Shown: piece after piece, positions 19,790 to 29,476 of the stretch
How positions within the stretch are numbered: the stretch's first letter is position 1
How the letters are laid out: each line of letters begins with the position of its first letter
Assembly (NCBI RefSeq): GCF_002332425.1
Contig: NZ_NRGS01000022.1
Location: forward strand, 1 to 64,000
Origin: Brachybacterium alimentarium
Lineage (GTDB): Bacteria > Actinomycetota > Actinomycetes > Actinomycetales > Dermabacteraceae
Length of the DNA stretch: 64,000 nucleotides
Reading direction: 5' to 3'
Translations under genes and position numbers: made by a program
Notes under the pieces: model-generated
The model's input: the letters and a program-made list of their open reading frames with translations, nothing else
Told to the model about the DNA's origin: nothing
Database searches by the model: none

Positions 19790-21109
19790 ATGCCTTCGAC
19801 CCCGACCCCGACCCCGACCCCGACCCGGAACACCGCGCCGTGCCCTCCCGGTCCGGCCGGCCATCCCCGTGACCGTGGCGCTGGTGTCGAGCCGACGCGG
19901 CGGGCCCTCGCGCTCGGCGCGCTGTCGGTGCCCGGCCTCCTGGCACTGGCCGGATGCGCCTCCGACGGAGGGGGGTCGGACCCCACAGCGATCAGGATCG
20001 TGGACTACTACAACACCCCGGCCGACGACGTCGCGATCAACGGGACCTTCGAGAAGTGCGCCGCCGACCTGGGCCTGACCTTCTCCCGCGAGAGGGTTCC
20101 CGGCGACCAGCTCGTGGCGAAGGTGCTGCAGATGGGATCCTCACGCACCATGCCGGACCTCCTGATGCTCGACAATCCCAACGTGCAGCAGGTCGCGGAC
20201 TCCGGAGCCCTGGCGCCCCTGGGGCAGTACGGGATCAGCGCTGAGGGGCTCACGCCGGCCGTCGCCGACCTGGGCATGTACCAGGGAGAGCTCTACGGGA
20301 TCGCCCCCACCGTCAACACGATCGCCCTGTTCTACGACGTGACGGCTCTCGAGGAGGCCGGCGTGGAGCCTCCGACCACCTGGGACGAGCTGCGGGAGGC
20401 CGCGGCGGCGCTCACCACCGAGGACCGCTACGGCCTCGCCTTCTCGGCGATCGCCAGCTACGAGGGAACCTTCCAGCTCATGCCGTTCATGTGGTCCAAC
20501 GGAGGCGAGGAGACCGACCTCGACGGAGAGGGAGTCCTCGGCGCGAGCGGGCTCTGGGCTGACCTCATCCGCGAAGGCAGCGTGTCCCGTTCCGTCGTGA
20601 ACTGGGGTCAGGGCGACGCGATGGACCAGTTCAAGGCCGGCAACGCCGCGATGGTCGTCAACGGGCCCTGGAACATCGCCGGTCTGGAGGCGGACACCCC
20701 CGATCTCGAATGGGACGTGACCACGATCCCCGTTCCGGCCCTCGGAGAGGACTCGGTGGCGCCGCTGGGCGGCGAGGTGTGGACCGTGCCCGCGACCGGG
20801 AACGAGGAGAGGCAGGCGAACGCCGCTGCCCTGCTGAAGGCGTTCGTCGCCCCGGAGAACCAGCTCTACATGGCCGGTGAGCGGTCGACGATCCCCGGCG
20901 ATGTCGAGGCCGCCGAGCAGTTCGCGAGCGAGAACCCGGACCTGAGCACCTTCGTCGAACAGGTCTCCACCGCCCGGTCCCGCACCGCGCAGCTGGGACC
21001 CGACTGGCCGCGCACCGCGAAGGCCATCTACACCGCCAACCAGCGCGTGCTCGTGGACGACACCGACCCGGCCGAGGCGTTCGACGAGGCCGCCCGGACC
21101 GTGAGCTGA
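19790..21109 (+). CDS. Sugar ABC transporter substrate-binding lipoprotein
   Basis: 439 residues from ATG 19790, with AGGA 6 bases upstream. After a (Thr-Pro)n stretch and TRRALALGALSVPG comes a lipobox LAGC (Cys about 56), so it is exported and lipid-anchored. The mature part is a family 1 solute-binding protein: VDYYNTPADDVAIN, then GELYGIAPTVNTIALFYDVTALEEAG, and FKAGNAAMVVNGPWNIAG in the hinge region. It delivers a sugar to the permeases that follow. GTG 19886 would give a conventional signal peptide and would exclude the Thr-Pro repeat; that start is a real alternative. It is the first gene of a six-gene operon. Confidence 0.9.
   Translation: MPSTPTPTPTPTRNTAPCPPGPAGHPRDRGAGVEPTRRALALGALSVPGLLALAGCASDGGGSDPTAIRIVDYYNTPADDVAINGTFEKCAADLGLTFSRERVPGDQLVAKVLQMGSSRTMPDLLMLDNPNVQQVADSGALAPLGQYGISAEGLTPAVADLGMYQGELYGIAPTVNTIALFYDVTALEEAGVEPPTTWDELREAAAALTTEDRYGLAFSAIASYEGTFQLMPFMWSNGGEETDLDGEGVLGASGLWADLIREGSVSRSVVNWGQGDAMDQFKAGNAAMVVNGPWNIAGLEADTPDLEWDVTTIPVPALGEDSVAPLGGEVWTVPATGNEERQANAAALLKAFVAPENQLYMAGERSTIPGDVEAAEQFASENPDLSTFVEQVSTARSRTAQLGPDWPRTAKAIYTANQRVLVDDTDPAEAFDEAARTVS
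19798..19827. repeat. 6-bp tandem repeat GACCCC
   Basis: Four perfect GACCCC units and one ending in G. They encode the alternating Thr-Pro run at the N-terminus of the sugar-binding protein, just before its signal peptide, or lie in the 5' leader if the GTG at 19886 is the true start. Unit number is likely to vary between strains. Confidence 0.85.
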
Positions 21110-21122
21110 GCGAGGGAGAGAC

Positions 21123-22040
21123 ATGACTGCCATCCAGACCCGCCGCCGGTCACGCAACCGTTCGGACCTCCTGGTCCGCTATGCGTTCGTGCTGCCCGCG
21201 GCCCTCTACATGATCGCGTTCTTCGGGTACCCGATCCTCAAGAACGTCGTGATGAGCTTCCAGGCCTACGACTTCGCGACCTTCTTCAACGGTCACGCCC
21301 CCTTCGTCGGCGTCGACAACTACGCAGCCACCTTCAGCGACCCGATCTTCCTCCGAGCGCTGTCCAACACCGGGCTGTTCACCGTCGGCTCGATCATCGG
21401 GCAGTTCGTGCTCGGCATGGGGCTGGCGCTGTACTTCCGCAAGAGGTTCCCGCTGTCGGGCTTCCTGCGCTCCCTGCTCCTGCTGCCGTGGCTGCTGCCG
21501 ATGATCGTCTCGGCCGCGGTGTGGCGCTGGATCCTCGAGCAGGACAACGGCGCCCTGAACCAGTTCCTCTCCGGGATCGGACTGATCTCGGACCCGATCC
21601 CGTGGCTGAACAGCTCCGACACCGCTCTGATCGCCGTGATCATCGTGAACATCTGGCTGGGCATCCCCTTCAACGTGGTGCTGCTGTACAGCGGGCTGCA
21701 GTCCATCCCGGACGAGCTCTACGAGGCAGGTCAGCTCGACGGCGCCACCGGCTGGAAGTCCTTCCTCCACATCACCCTGCCGATGCTGCGCCCGGTGGTC
21801 TCGGTGGTGCTGCTGCTCGGCGTGATCTACACGATCAAGGTCCTCGACCTGATCATCGGCCTCACCGGGGGCGGCCCTGCCAACGCCACCCAGACCCTCG
21901 CCACCCGCAGCTACGAGATGAGCTTCGTCGAGTTCGACTTCGGCCAGGGCGCGGCGCTGAGCAATGTCCTGATCGTGATCGCCCTGGCCTTCAGCATCGT
22001 CTACCTGCGCGCGAATGCCCGCGCCGCGAAGAACGGATGA
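21123..22040 (+). CDS. Sugar ABC transporter permease (MalF-like)
   Basis: 305 residues with six predicted membrane helices. The cytoplasmic EAA loop that docks the ATPase is EAGQLDGATGWKSFLHITLPMLRP near residue 200. It sits 13 bp after the binding-protein stop, with GAGGGAGA as ribosome-binding site. Together with the next gene it forms the heterodimeric channel of a CUT1-type carbohydrate importer. No ATPase gene is in this operon, so it probably shares a general MsiK-like ATPase encoded elsewhere, as is common in actinobacteria. Confidence 0.92.
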   Translation: MTAIQTRRRSRNRSDLLVRYAFVLPAALYMIAFFGYPILKNVVMSFQAYDFATFFNGHAPFVGVDNYAATFSDPIFLRALSNTGLFTVGSIIGQFVLGMGLALYFRKRFPLSGFLRSLLLLPWLLPMIVSAAVWRWILEQDNGALNQFLSGIGLISDPIPWLNSSDTALIAVIIVNIWLGIPFNVVLLYSGLQSIPDELYEAGQLDGATGWKSFLHITLPMLRPVVSVVLLLGVIYTIKVLDLIIGLTGGGPANATQTLATRSYEMSFVEFDFGQGAALSNVLIVIALAFSIVYLRANARAAKNG

Positions 22041-22906
22041 CCGCGATGAGCACCGCCACCCACTCCGCCCCCGTCCTGACCGCGACCCCTCGCCGCCGGC
22101 GACCCCGCCGCTCCTGGATCCATACCGTGATCGGCATCGTCCTGGTCGCGATCATGCTGTTCCCCGTCTACTGGATGCTCAACGCCTCTCTGGCCCCGGC
22201 GGGCAACAGTCTGAACACGCAGTGGCTGCCGCTGGACCCCGACTTCTCCGGCTACTCCCGCGCGATCGCCGATCAGGGCCAGAACCTGGTCACCTCGGTG
22301 ATCGTCGCCGTCGGCGCCTGCCTGCTGTCGATCGTGATCGCGGCACCCTGCGCCTACGCGCTCGCCCAGTTCAGGATCAAGGGGACCGCCGCGCTCCTCT
22401 TCCTGGTCCTGATCAGCCAGATGATCCCGGGCATCGTGATCGCCAACGCGCTGTACACGGTGTACACCCCGCTGGGCCTGATCAACTCGATCCCGGGGCT
22501 GATCCTGGCTGATGCCTCGCAGGGGATCCCCTTCGCGATCCTCATCATGCGCGCCTATCTCGAGACCTTCCCGACCTCGATCGTCGAGGCGGCCCGGGTC
22601 GACGGCTGCGGGCATGTGCGGGCCTTCTGGTCGATCGTGCTCCCGGTCTCGAAGAACTCGCTGATCACCGCCGGGATCTTCTCGTTCCTCTTCGCGTGGA
22701 GCGACTTCCTCATGGCGCTGACCCTCACCACCGGCGAGACCATCCGACCGGTGACGCTGGGCCTGTACACCTACATCGGCACCAACGACACCGACTGGAG
22801 CGCCGTGATGTCCACGGCCGTGCTCTCCTCCCTGCCCGCGGTGATCCTCATGATCGTCGCCCAGAAGTACGTCGCCGCCGGAGCCACCGGCGGAGCCGTC
22901 AAGTGA
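22037..22906 (+). CDS. Sugar ABC transporter permease (MalG-like)
   Basis: 289 residues from ATG 22037, overlapping the upstream stop as ATGA; a second in-frame ATG lies 9 bases later. An Arg/Pro-rich cytoplasmic start precedes six membrane helices. The EAA loop [24 protein letters not shown] lies near residue 190. The C-terminus [14 protein letters not shown] is typical for this family. It is translationally coupled to the partner permease. Confidence 0.92.
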   Translation: MTAMSTATHSAPVLTATPRRRRPRRSWIHTVIGIVLVAIMLFPVYWMLNASLAPAGNSLNTQWLPLDPDFSGYSRAIADQGQNLVTSVIVAVGACLLSIVIAAPCAYALAQFRIKGTAALLFLVLISQMIPGIVIANALYTVYTPLGLINSIPGLILADASQGIPFAILIMRAYLETFPTSIVEAARVDGCGHVRAFWSIVLPVSKNSLITAGIFSFLFAWSDFLMALTLTTGETIRPVTLGLYTYIGTNDTDWSAVMSTAVLSSLPAVILMIVAQKYVAAGATGGAVK

Positions 22907-22941
22907 CCTCCTCCCTCTCACACGACGAAAGGCCTGATCCC

Positions 22942-23748
22942 ATGACCTCCAGCACGACCCCTGCGCCCCTGCGCGTCACCGTATGGGGCGAGAACCGCCA
23001 CGAACAGCGCGACCAGCGCGTGCGAGACCTCTACCCCGAGGGCATGCACGCCGCGATCCGCGACGGCATCGTCGAGAACCTCGGCGACGGCGTCGCCACC
23101 CGCTTCGCCCTGCTGGATGATCCCGAGCACGGCCTCAGCGAGGAGGTCCTCGCCCGGACGGACGTGCTGACCTGGTGGGGCCACATGGCGCATGACGAGG
23201 TCTCCGACGAGGTCGCCGAACGGGTCCAGAAGCACGTCCTCGCGGGCATGGGCCTGGTGGTGCTCCACTCCGGGCACTGGTCCAAGCCGTTCACCCGCCT
23301 GATGGGCACCACCTGCACCCTGCGCTGGCGCAACGAGGCCGATCGAGAGCTGGTGTGGACCGTGAACCCCAGCCACCCGATCGCCGAGGGCGTTCCCCAT
23401 CCGATCGTCATCCCCGAGCAGGAGATGTACGGCGAGCACTTCGACATCCCGGTGCCCGATGAGCTCGTGTTCGTCTCCTCCTTCAGCGGGGGAGAGGTGT
23501 TCCGCTCCGGCTGCACCTTCCGCCGCGGCAAGGGCAAGATCTTCTACTTCAGCCCCGGGGACCAGGACTACCCCGTCTACCAGCACCAGGACGTGCGCCG
23601 CGTGATCGCCAACGGCGTGGACTGGGCGCGGCCCGCCGCCGGCGACCGCGAGGTGCCGTTCCTGGACCGCTACGAGACCGACTGGTTCCTCACCGGAGCG
23701 AGCGGCCAGGGCGTGGGCGACGCCGAGGCGGCGGGGAAGCAGGCATGA
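22942..23748 (+). CDS. ThuA-like protein of sugar (trehalose-type) utilisation
   Basis: 268 residues. [29 protein letters not shown] opens a class I glutamine-amidotransferase-like fold (ThuA, PF06283). [28 protein letters not shown] and [16 protein letters not shown] are its further blocks. In rhizobia thuAB act with an ABC importer on trehalose and related disaccharides, where ThuB is a Gfo/Idh/MocA dehydrogenase. The next gene here is exactly such a protein. The exact reaction in this organism is inferred. AAAGG lies about 11 bases upstream. Confidence 0.88.
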   Translation: MTSSTTPAPLRVTVWGENRHEQRDQRVRDLYPEGMHAAIRDGIVENLGDGVATRFALLDDPEHGLSEEVLARTDVLTWWGHMAHDEVSDEVAERVQKHVLAGMGLVVLHSGHWSKPFTRLMGTTCTLRWRNEADRELVWTVNPSHPIAEGVPHPIVIPEQEMYGEHFDIPVPDELVFVSSFSGGEVFRSGCTFRRGKGKIFYFSPGDQDYPVYQHQDVRRVIANGVDWARPAAGDREVPFLDRYETDWFLTGASGQGVGDAEAAGKQA

Positions 23749-24926
23749 GCGCTGCCAGCGAACCCACGGCAGTGCCCGCAGCGGCCGCAGTACCCGCCGT
23801 GCCCGCCCCCGGGGAGGGCGCGCTGGTCCCGGTGGTCGTCGTCGGCGCGGGAGGCATGGGGAAGGCGTGGATCTCCACCGTCCTCAGGAGCGACACCGCC
23901 CGCCTGGTCGGGGTGGTCGACGTGATCGACGGCGCCGCGGCGAAAGCGGTCGCCGAGGTGGTCCCTACGACGGAGCAGGCCGGCATCGCCACCGGCACGG
24001 ACACGCTCGACGTCGCGCAGAGGGCGCAGGCCGAAGCGGTCATCGACGTCACGATCCCCGCCGCGCACCATCCGGTGACCGCCGATGCCCTCCACGCCGG
24101 GCTGCCCGTGCTCGGGGAGAAGCCCTGCGCGGCGACCCTCGCCGAGGCGGTCTCGCTGGCCGGGCACGCCGAGGCCACGGGGAAGCTGTTCACGGTCTCG
24201 CAGTCCCGACGCCACAATCCCCACCTCCACGAGGCGCGACGCCTGGCCGATTCCCTCGGCAGCGCGGGCATCGTGAACACCCGCTTCTCCAAGGCACCTC
24301 GCTTCGGCGGGTTCCGCGAGGAGATGGCGCACCCCCTGATCATCGACATGGCGATCCACGCCTTCGATGCCGGACGGGTGCTGATCGACGGCACGCCGGT
24401 CTCGGTCACCGCCACCTCCTACAACCCGTCCTGGAGCTGGTACGCCGGGGACGCCGCGGCGACCGTCGTCATCACGTACGACAGCGGCGCCGTGCACACG
24501 TTCTCGGGCTCCTGGTGCTCTCCCGGAGTTGAGACCAGCTGGAACGGCGAGTGGACCCTCAGCTGCGGCGGCGGCTCCGTGGCCTGGGACGGCGAGACGC
24601 CGCCGACGGCGTGTCCCGCGGACGGCGAGCAGATCGTCGGCCGTGCCCCCGCGGCGGACGCCCGCTGGGAGCTCGACGCCTCTCTGGCCGAGTTCTGCGC
24701 CGCGCTGCGGGGAGGCCCGACTCCCGCCTCCGAGGTGCACGGCAACGTGTGGACCCAGGCGATCGTCGAGGCGGCGGTGCGCTCCGTGGACAGCGGGCAG
24801 CGCGTGCAGCTGGCCGATCTGCTGGACGAAGCCCTCGAGGGGGCCCGGGCACTCGATTCCGTTGACGGGCGCAGCCGGGCGCTGCAGGCGTGGAAGACTG
24901 GACGTGCGGGTCTGAGCATCGGGTGA
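23745..24926 (+). CDS. Gfo/Idh/MocA-family oxidoreductase (ThuB-like position)
   Basis: 393 residues, start overlapping the ThuA stop as ATGA. A 25-residue Ala/Pro leader precedes the Rossmann start [15 protein letters not shown] (about 29-43). [15 protein letters not shown] near 122 holds the catalytic lysine of the EKP motif, and [21 protein letters not shown] near 205 holds the conserved histidine. It probably oxidises the sugar taken up by this importer, working with ThuA. Substrate not determined. Confidence 0.9.
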   Translation: MSAASEPTAVPAAAAVPAVPAPGEGALVPVVVVGAGGMGKAWISTVLRSDTARLVGVVDVIDGAAAKAVAEVVPTTEQAGIATGTDTLDVAQRAQAEAVIDVTIPAAHHPVTADALHAGLPVLGEKPCAATLAEAVSLAGHAEATGKLFTVSQSRRHNPHLHEARRLADSLGSAGIVNTRFSKAPRFGGFREEMAHPLIIDMAIHAFDAGRVLIDGTPVSVTATSYNPSWSWYAGDAAATVVITYDSGAVHTFSGSWCSPGVETSWNGEWTLSCGGGSVAWDGETPPTACPADGEQIVGRAPAADARWELDASLAEFCAALRGGPTPASEVHGNVWTQAIVEAAVRSVDSGQRVQLADLLDEALEGARALDSVDGRSRALQAWKTGRAGLSIG

Positions 24927-24946
24927 CCAGGGGAGAGGTGGGAGTC

Positions 24947-25933
24947 GTGACGGGGAGGAAGAAGCCGCCGACGAGCCAGGACGTGGCGCGGCTGGCGGGT
25001 GTCTCGCAGTCCACCGTGAGCTACGTGCTCACGGGCTCCCGCCCCATCTCCGACGGCACCCGTGCTCGCGTCGAGGACGCCATCGACAAGCTCGGCTATC
25101 ACCCCAACTCCGGAGCCCGCACCCTGCGCTCCCAGCGCAGTGGAGTGATCGGGCTGATGGTTCCCGAGGCGGAGGCCGACGACGGCGTGCTGATGGTCTT
25201 CATCGGCGAGATCGCCCGCGAGGCCCGACGGCACGGCTACGACATCCTGCTGGTCACGGCTCAGGAGGGCGCCGGAGGCATCCGCCGAGTGGTGCGCACC
25301 GGCGTGTGCGAGGCACTGATCCTCATGGAGCTGGGCAGGTTCGATGAACGGGTGGGCCCGGTGCTCGACTCGGGCCTTCCCTTCGTCACCCTCGGCAAAC
25401 CGGAGGAGTTCCCGCAGGGCTCCGTCGTGGACCTCGACTTCGAGATGCTCGGACGGATGATCGTCGAGCGCGCGATCGAGGAGCGGTGCGATCGCCTGCT
25501 GCTGTTCGGGGCGCCGAGCCGTAAGCGCGAGCGCAATGACGTCTCCCGGTTCCTCGACGGGATCGAGGACGCCGCGGGCGAGGAGGAGCTCGAGGTGGTC
25601 CTCGACACGGGCCCCCTCGCCGAGGTGCCCGACCGGGCGCTGCGCCTCACCGCACCGAACGAGCGCACCGCCCTGTTCGGGATCAACGGAGTGCGGCAGG
25701 TGCTGTTCGCGATGGCCGCGACCGGTGCACTGGTGGACGACACCCGCCTGTTCATCGCGCTGAGCGGGGAGGATCTCGTGGACGTCAGCCCGCTGCTCGC
25801 CTCGGTCCCGCAGGTCGATCCGCGCCGGGTCGAGATCAGCGAGCTCGCGGTCCGCGAGCTGGTGCGGCTGCTGCAGGTCGACGGTGCGGGACCGAGGATC
25901 ACGCTGGTCGAGCCACGCTGGGTGGAGGGCTGA
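24947..25933 (+). CDS. LacI-family repressor closing the ThuA operon
   Basis: 328 residues. The N-terminal helix-turn-helix TSQDVARLAGVSQSTVSYVLTGSRPIS (about 7-33) and hinge helix NSGARTLRSQRSGVIGLM are canonical. A periplasmic-binding-like sensor domain follows. GTG 24947 is my choice; GTG 24938 and the overlapping GTG 24923 are also in frame. It probably senses the transported sugar and controls the promoter at 19.4-19.8 kb, where palindromic candidates exist. As the last gene of the operon it would be autoregulated. Confidence 0.9.
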   Translation: MTGRKKPPTSQDVARLAGVSQSTVSYVLTGSRPISDGTRARVEDAIDKLGYHPNSGARTLRSQRSGVIGLMVPEAEADDGVLMVFIGEIAREARRHGYDILLVTAQEGAGGIRRVVRTGVCEALILMELGRFDERVGPVLDSGLPFVTLGKPEEFPQGSVVDLDFEMLGRMIVERAIEERCDRLLLFGAPSRKRERNDVSRFLDGIEDAAGEEELEVVLDTGPLAEVPDRALRLTAPNERTALFGINGVRQVLFAMAATGALVDDTRLFIALSGEDLVDVSPLLASVPQVDPRRVEISELAVRELVRLLQVDGAGPRITLVEPRWVEG

Positions 25934-26042
25934 CCTGTCGTGCGAGCCCCTCCGCTGCACGACCGGGACGACACCCCGATCGGCGCCCCGCAGGGTGACC
26001 GGAGGCACGCACGGCTCGCCTCAACCGCGCTTTGGGGACGCA

Positions 26043-26048
26043 TAAGAT
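26043..26048 (+). promoter_or_regulatory. -10 element giving a probable leaderless transcript
   Basis: TAAGAT ends 6 bases before the ATG at 26055, the distance expected between a -10 and the transcription start. There is no ribosome-binding site before this ATG. Transcription would start at or next to the A of the start codon, giving a leaderless mRNA, common in actinobacteria. A -35 could not be fixed. Confidence 0.5.
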
Positions 26049-26054
26049 GTGCGT

Positions 26055-27266
26055 ATGTCAGAAGAGCTCAGCGACTCCGATGCCCACCAGATCCTCGCCG
26101 CGGTCCTCACGGACTCCCCTGAAGCGTGCGATCTGCTCACGGTGCTGCGTCCGGAGGTCCTGACCCACACCCGCGAGGCCTATGACGCGCTCTATCGCAC
26201 CGAGCAGCAGCTGCCCGCGCCGGTGCTGCACGCCCTCGCCGCAGTGACGGCCGATTGGCAGGGCAGCGCACCTCTCGCCCAATGGCATCGCTCGCACGGG
26301 GCCGACCCGCAGCTCACTGCCGCGGACCCGATCACCTCTGCTCTCCACGGTCTGGACGCCGACGCGCTGAACGCGCTGCGCGCTCACGTCGACCTGCTGT
26401 CGACCTCCCCGGCGCTCGCCACCGGCGAGGAGCAGGAACGACTCCGCGCCGCCGGCATCGAGGCCCCCGTCGCCGTGCTGATCAGCCAGCTGGTCTCCTT
26501 CGAGAGCTACCTCCAGCGGCTCGTCGCCGGCCTCGCCGCGCTGGCTGGACAGGCAGCATCCACCGCCGATGCCCCTGCGCGCGCCCCGCGCACCCGGGGT
26601 CGCGTGGCCGAGCACGGGGGCCGCACCGTCACCGGCCGGGCACGTCCCACCCGCTTCACCCGCGACATCCTGCAATGGGAGCCGTGGATCGCCGTCCCCA
26701 CCGAGGAGGAGCTCACGGAGATCCAGCGCAGCTCCTTCGCCTCCAAGGCCTCGACGAACAGCGTCTACTTCCGGATGCTGTCGCTGACCCCCGGCATCAC
26801 CACGGCGCGCAGCGCCCTGGACAACGCGATCTTCCTGCCACGGGACGGTGCACCCAAGGCGGAGCGCGAGCTGGCCGCCGCCGTGGCCAGCAAGGTCAAC
26901 GACTGCATCTATTGCGCCTCCGTGCATGCGCGGAAGTCCGCCGGATTCTCCAAGCGCCCCGAGGACGTCGACGCCCTGCTCGCCGTCGTCCTCGAGCGCG
27001 ACGGCGACTGGATCGCCGCGGACCTCTCCCCGCTCAGCGCCGGGCTGGAGGAGCGCTGGGCCGCCGTGGTGACCGTGGCCGCCGAGCTCTCCCGCCCTCG
27101 CCCCACGCTGAGCACGGAGGCCGTGCAGCGTCTGCGCGCCCTGGAGATCACCGACACCGAGATCGCCGACCTCCTCACCGCGGCCGCCTTCTTCGCCTGG
27201 GCGAACCGCCTCATGCTCAGCCTCGGTGAGCCCTCGCTGCCCGACGCCGAGCAGGCCGCCGCCTGA
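26055..27266 (+). CDS. CMD-domain / alkylhydroperoxidase fusion protein
   Basis: 403 residues in two halves. The N-terminal half (about 5-165) is helical and matches carboxymuconolactone-decarboxylase-like proteins. After a basic linker (175-200), the C-terminal half has FTRDILQWEPWIAVPTEEEL and the redox motif CIYCASVHARK with Cys 284, Cys 287 and His 291. This is the CxxCxxxH centre of AhpD-like peroxidases. From memory the halves correspond to two separate TIGRFAM families named after Agrobacterium vitis loci Avi_7170 and Avi_7169, whose genes cluster with ABC importers and flavin enzymes. The fusion implies they work as a pair. It probably reduces a peroxide formed during use of an imported compound. 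Confidence 0.8.
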   Translation: MSEELSDSDAHQILAAVLTDSPEACDLLTVLRPEVLTHTREAYDALYRTEQQLPAPVLHALAAVTADWQGSAPLAQWHRSHGADPQLTAADPITSALHGLDADALNALRAHVDLLSTSPALATGEEQERLRAAGIEAPVAVLISQLVSFESYLQRLVAGLAALAGQAASTADAPARAPRTRGRVAEHGGRTVTGRARPTRFTRDILQWEPWIAVPTEEELTEIQRSSFASKASTNSVYFRMLSLTPGITTARSALDNAIFLPRDGAPKAERELAAAVASKVNDCIYCASVHARKSAGFSKRPEDVDALLAVVLERDGDWIAADLSPLSAGLEERWAAVVTVAAELSRPRPTLSTEAVQRLRALEITDTEIADLLTAAAFFAWANRLMLSLGEPSLPDAEQAAA

Positions 27267-27320
27267 CCCGGCGCCGCCCGACCAGCCATCCCCGCCCCGC
27301 CCGCACGACCTCGAGGAACC

Positions 27321-28391
27321 ATGAACACACCACTACGCCGTCGCACCGTGCTCGGCGCCGCCGTCGCCAGCCTGCCCGTCCTGGCCCTCGCAGCCTGCGG
27401 CGAGGTCACCGTGGAGGGCAGCGAGAAGGACGCGTCCGCGCAGCTCTCGATCACCGATGACCAGGGGCGCGAGGTCGTCCTTGCCGGCGCCGTGCAGCGC
27501 GCCGTCGTGGTGAACAGCTACACCAACGAGTTCGTGCGCGCCATCGGCGCGGGGGACAGGGTGGTGGGGGTGGATCGGGCCTCCCTGGACCGCCTGCCCT
27601 ACCTCGCCCTCGAGGACGACCAGGTGATCGCCGAGGGTCTGGACCAGCTGAACTACGAAGCGATCGCGAAGCTCGAGCCCGACGTGGTGATCCTCCCGCG
27701 CAACGCCGTCTGGCAGGAGGCCGAGGAGCAGCTGGAGCCCTTCGGCATCCCCCTGGTCGTCGCGACCGCCTGGGACACCGAGGTCACCGATGACACGATC
27801 AGCCTGCTGGGGCAGGTCTTCGGAGCCGAGGCCGCCGCGACCGAGGTGCTCGACTTCCGCGCCGAGATCTCCGACGTGCTCGAGGAACGCCTCGAGGGCG
27901 TCGACCCCGTGCCGGTCTACTTCGAGACCGTCGAGCCGTATCTGACCACCCTGCCCGGCTCCGGGTTCCACGCCATGATCGAAGCCGGAGGCGGTGCCAA
28001 CATCTTCGACGACGCCTCCGGAGGCGATGCCCAGGAGGAGCTCACCGTCGATCCCAGCGAGGTCGTGCTGCGCGATCCGCAGTTCGTGATCCACGAGTTC
28101 GAGCCCTCCGCAGAACCGGTCGACCGCTTCGGGGACATCCGTGACGACCTCGCCGCACGTCCCGGCTGGTCCGGGATGACCGCCCTGGCCGCGGGCGACG
28201 TCGCGATCGCCAACGGCTGGGCCACCAGTGCGCTGGGCAAGTCGATCGGCGCGCTCTACCTGGCCAGCTGGCTGCACCCCGACGAGCTCGACGGGGTGGA
28301 CCCCGGCGCGTACCTCACCCGCTGGGTCACCGAGTTCCAGGACACCGAGCTCTCCGCGCCCGCCGACTACGTGCAGGGGCCCCAGGCATGA
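27321..28391 (+). CDS. Siderophore/haem-type ABC substrate-binding lipoprotein
   Basis: 356 residues. A Tat-like start (LRRRTVLGAAVAS) leads to the lipobox LAAC with Cys 26. The mature protein is a PF01497 (FecB/FhuD) binding protein: TDDQGREVVLAG, RAVVVNSYTNEFVRAIGAGDRVVGVD, LNYEAIAKLEPDVVILP, and the long backbone helix near 175. The fold binds ferric siderophores, haem or cobalamin. It sits 54 bp after the peroxidase fusion and overlaps the permease start by ATGA. The ligand is unknown; a metal chelate is the default guess. Confidence 0.88.
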   Translation: MNTPLRRRTVLGAAVASLPVLALAACGEVTVEGSEKDASAQLSITDDQGREVVLAGAVQRAVVVNSYTNEFVRAIGAGDRVVGVDRASLDRLPYLALEDDQVIAEGLDQLNYEAIAKLEPDVVILPRNAVWQEAEEQLEPFGIPLVVATAWDTEVTDDTISLLGQVFGAEAAATEVLDFRAEISDVLEERLEGVDPVPVYFETVEPYLTTLPGSGFHAMIEAGGGANIFDDASGGDAQEELTVDPSEVVLRDPQFVIHEFEPSAEPVDRFGDIRDDLAARPGWSGMTALAAGDVAIANGWATSALGKSIGALYLASWLHPDELDGVDPGAYLTRWVTEFQDTELSAPADYVQGPQA

Positions 28392-29476
28392 CCACCACCC
28401 TGCAGCGGCGCCGCGCCGAATCCGCTCCCGCGCCGGCCCCGGTCCGCCGGCACGAGCTGCGCACGTCGATCATCCTCGTAGCCGGGCTGGTCGTCTCCGT
28501 GCTCGCCCTCCTCGTCTCGGTCACCATCGGCACCGCCGGAGTGGGTCTCGGCGACGTGGTCCATTCGATCCGGGTGAGCATCATCGGCGGCACCATCAGC
28601 GCTGATTTCGCCTCCTCCTATGCCGTGATCACCCAGCTGCGCCTGCCGCGGGTGCTGCTCGCGTTCGCGGCCGGGGCCGCGCTGTCCGTCTCCGGCGTGC
28701 TCATGCAGGGCCTGCTGCGCAACCCGCTGGTCAGCCCCTTCACCCTCGGCGTCTCCCCAGCGGCCGCCTTCGGCGCCGCGCTCGTGATCACCGTCGCCGG
28801 CACCAACCAGCTGCCGGCCTGGGCGACCATCGCCGGTGCCATGGTGATGGCGCTGGCCGTCTCCGCCCTCGTGCTCGGCATCGCCACCGCCCGCCGCATG
28901 GCCGTCGCGACGCTGCTGCTGCTCGGCATCGCGATGACCCAGATCTTCGAGGCGCTCACCTCGGCGCTCCAGTTCACCGCGAACGAGAACACCCTGCAGG
29001 CGATCATCCGCTGGACCTTCGGCTCGGTGAACGACGCCGCCTGGCGCGACGTGCTCATCGTCGGGATCGTCACCGCGGTCGCGCTGCCCGTGACCCTCTG
29101 GTTCTCCAAGGACCTCAATGCGATCGCCTTCGCAGGGGACGACGCCGCCCGCAGCTTCGGCGTGAACGTCGGCCCCGTGCGGGTGGGCCTGATCGCCCTG
29201 TCCGTCGCCCTCGCCGCCATCGTGGTCAGCTTCTGCGGCATCATCGGCTTCGTGGGTCTCGTCGGCCCGCACATCGCCCGCCTCGCGATCGGGGCCGATC
29301 ACCGACACCTGCTGCCCTTCGCAGCGCTGTCCGGCGGTCTGCTCCTGCTGGTCGCCGACGCCGTGGGCCGCACGGTCATCGCCCCGGCCGTGGTGCCCGT
29401 CGGCATCGTGGTCGCCTTCATCGGCGGCCCCGTGTTCATCTACCTCATCCTCACGCGAAGGAACACCCTGAAGTGA
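28388..29476 (+). CDS. FecCD-family ABC permease
   Basis: 362 residues with about nine to ten membrane helices after a 20-residue basic leader. QLRLPRVLLAFAAGAALSVSGVLMQGLLRNPLVSPFTLGVS is the classic opening of BtuC/FecCD proteins, and GFVGLVGPHIARLAIGADHRHLLP is the ATPase-coupling loop. It overlaps the neighbours on both sides by 4 bases, so the three transporter genes are translationally coupled. A single permease gene implies a homodimer. Confidence 0.93.
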   Translation: MTTTLQRRRAESAPAPAPVRRHELRTSIILVAGLVVSVLALLVSVTIGTAGVGLGDVVHSIRVSIIGGTISADFASSYAVITQLRLPRVLLAFAAGAALSVSGVLMQGLLRNPLVSPFTLGVSPAAAFGAALVITVAGTNQLPAWATIAGAMVMALAVSALVLGIATARRMAVATLLLLGIAMTQIFEALTSALQFTANENTLQAIIRWTFGSVNDAAWRDVLIVGIVTAVALPVTLWFSKDLNAIAFAGDDAARSFGVNVGPVRVGLIALSVALAAIVVSFCGIIGFVGLVGPHIARLAIGADHRHLLPFAALSGGLLLLVADAVGRTVIAPAVVPVGIVVAFIGGPVFIYLILTRRNTLK

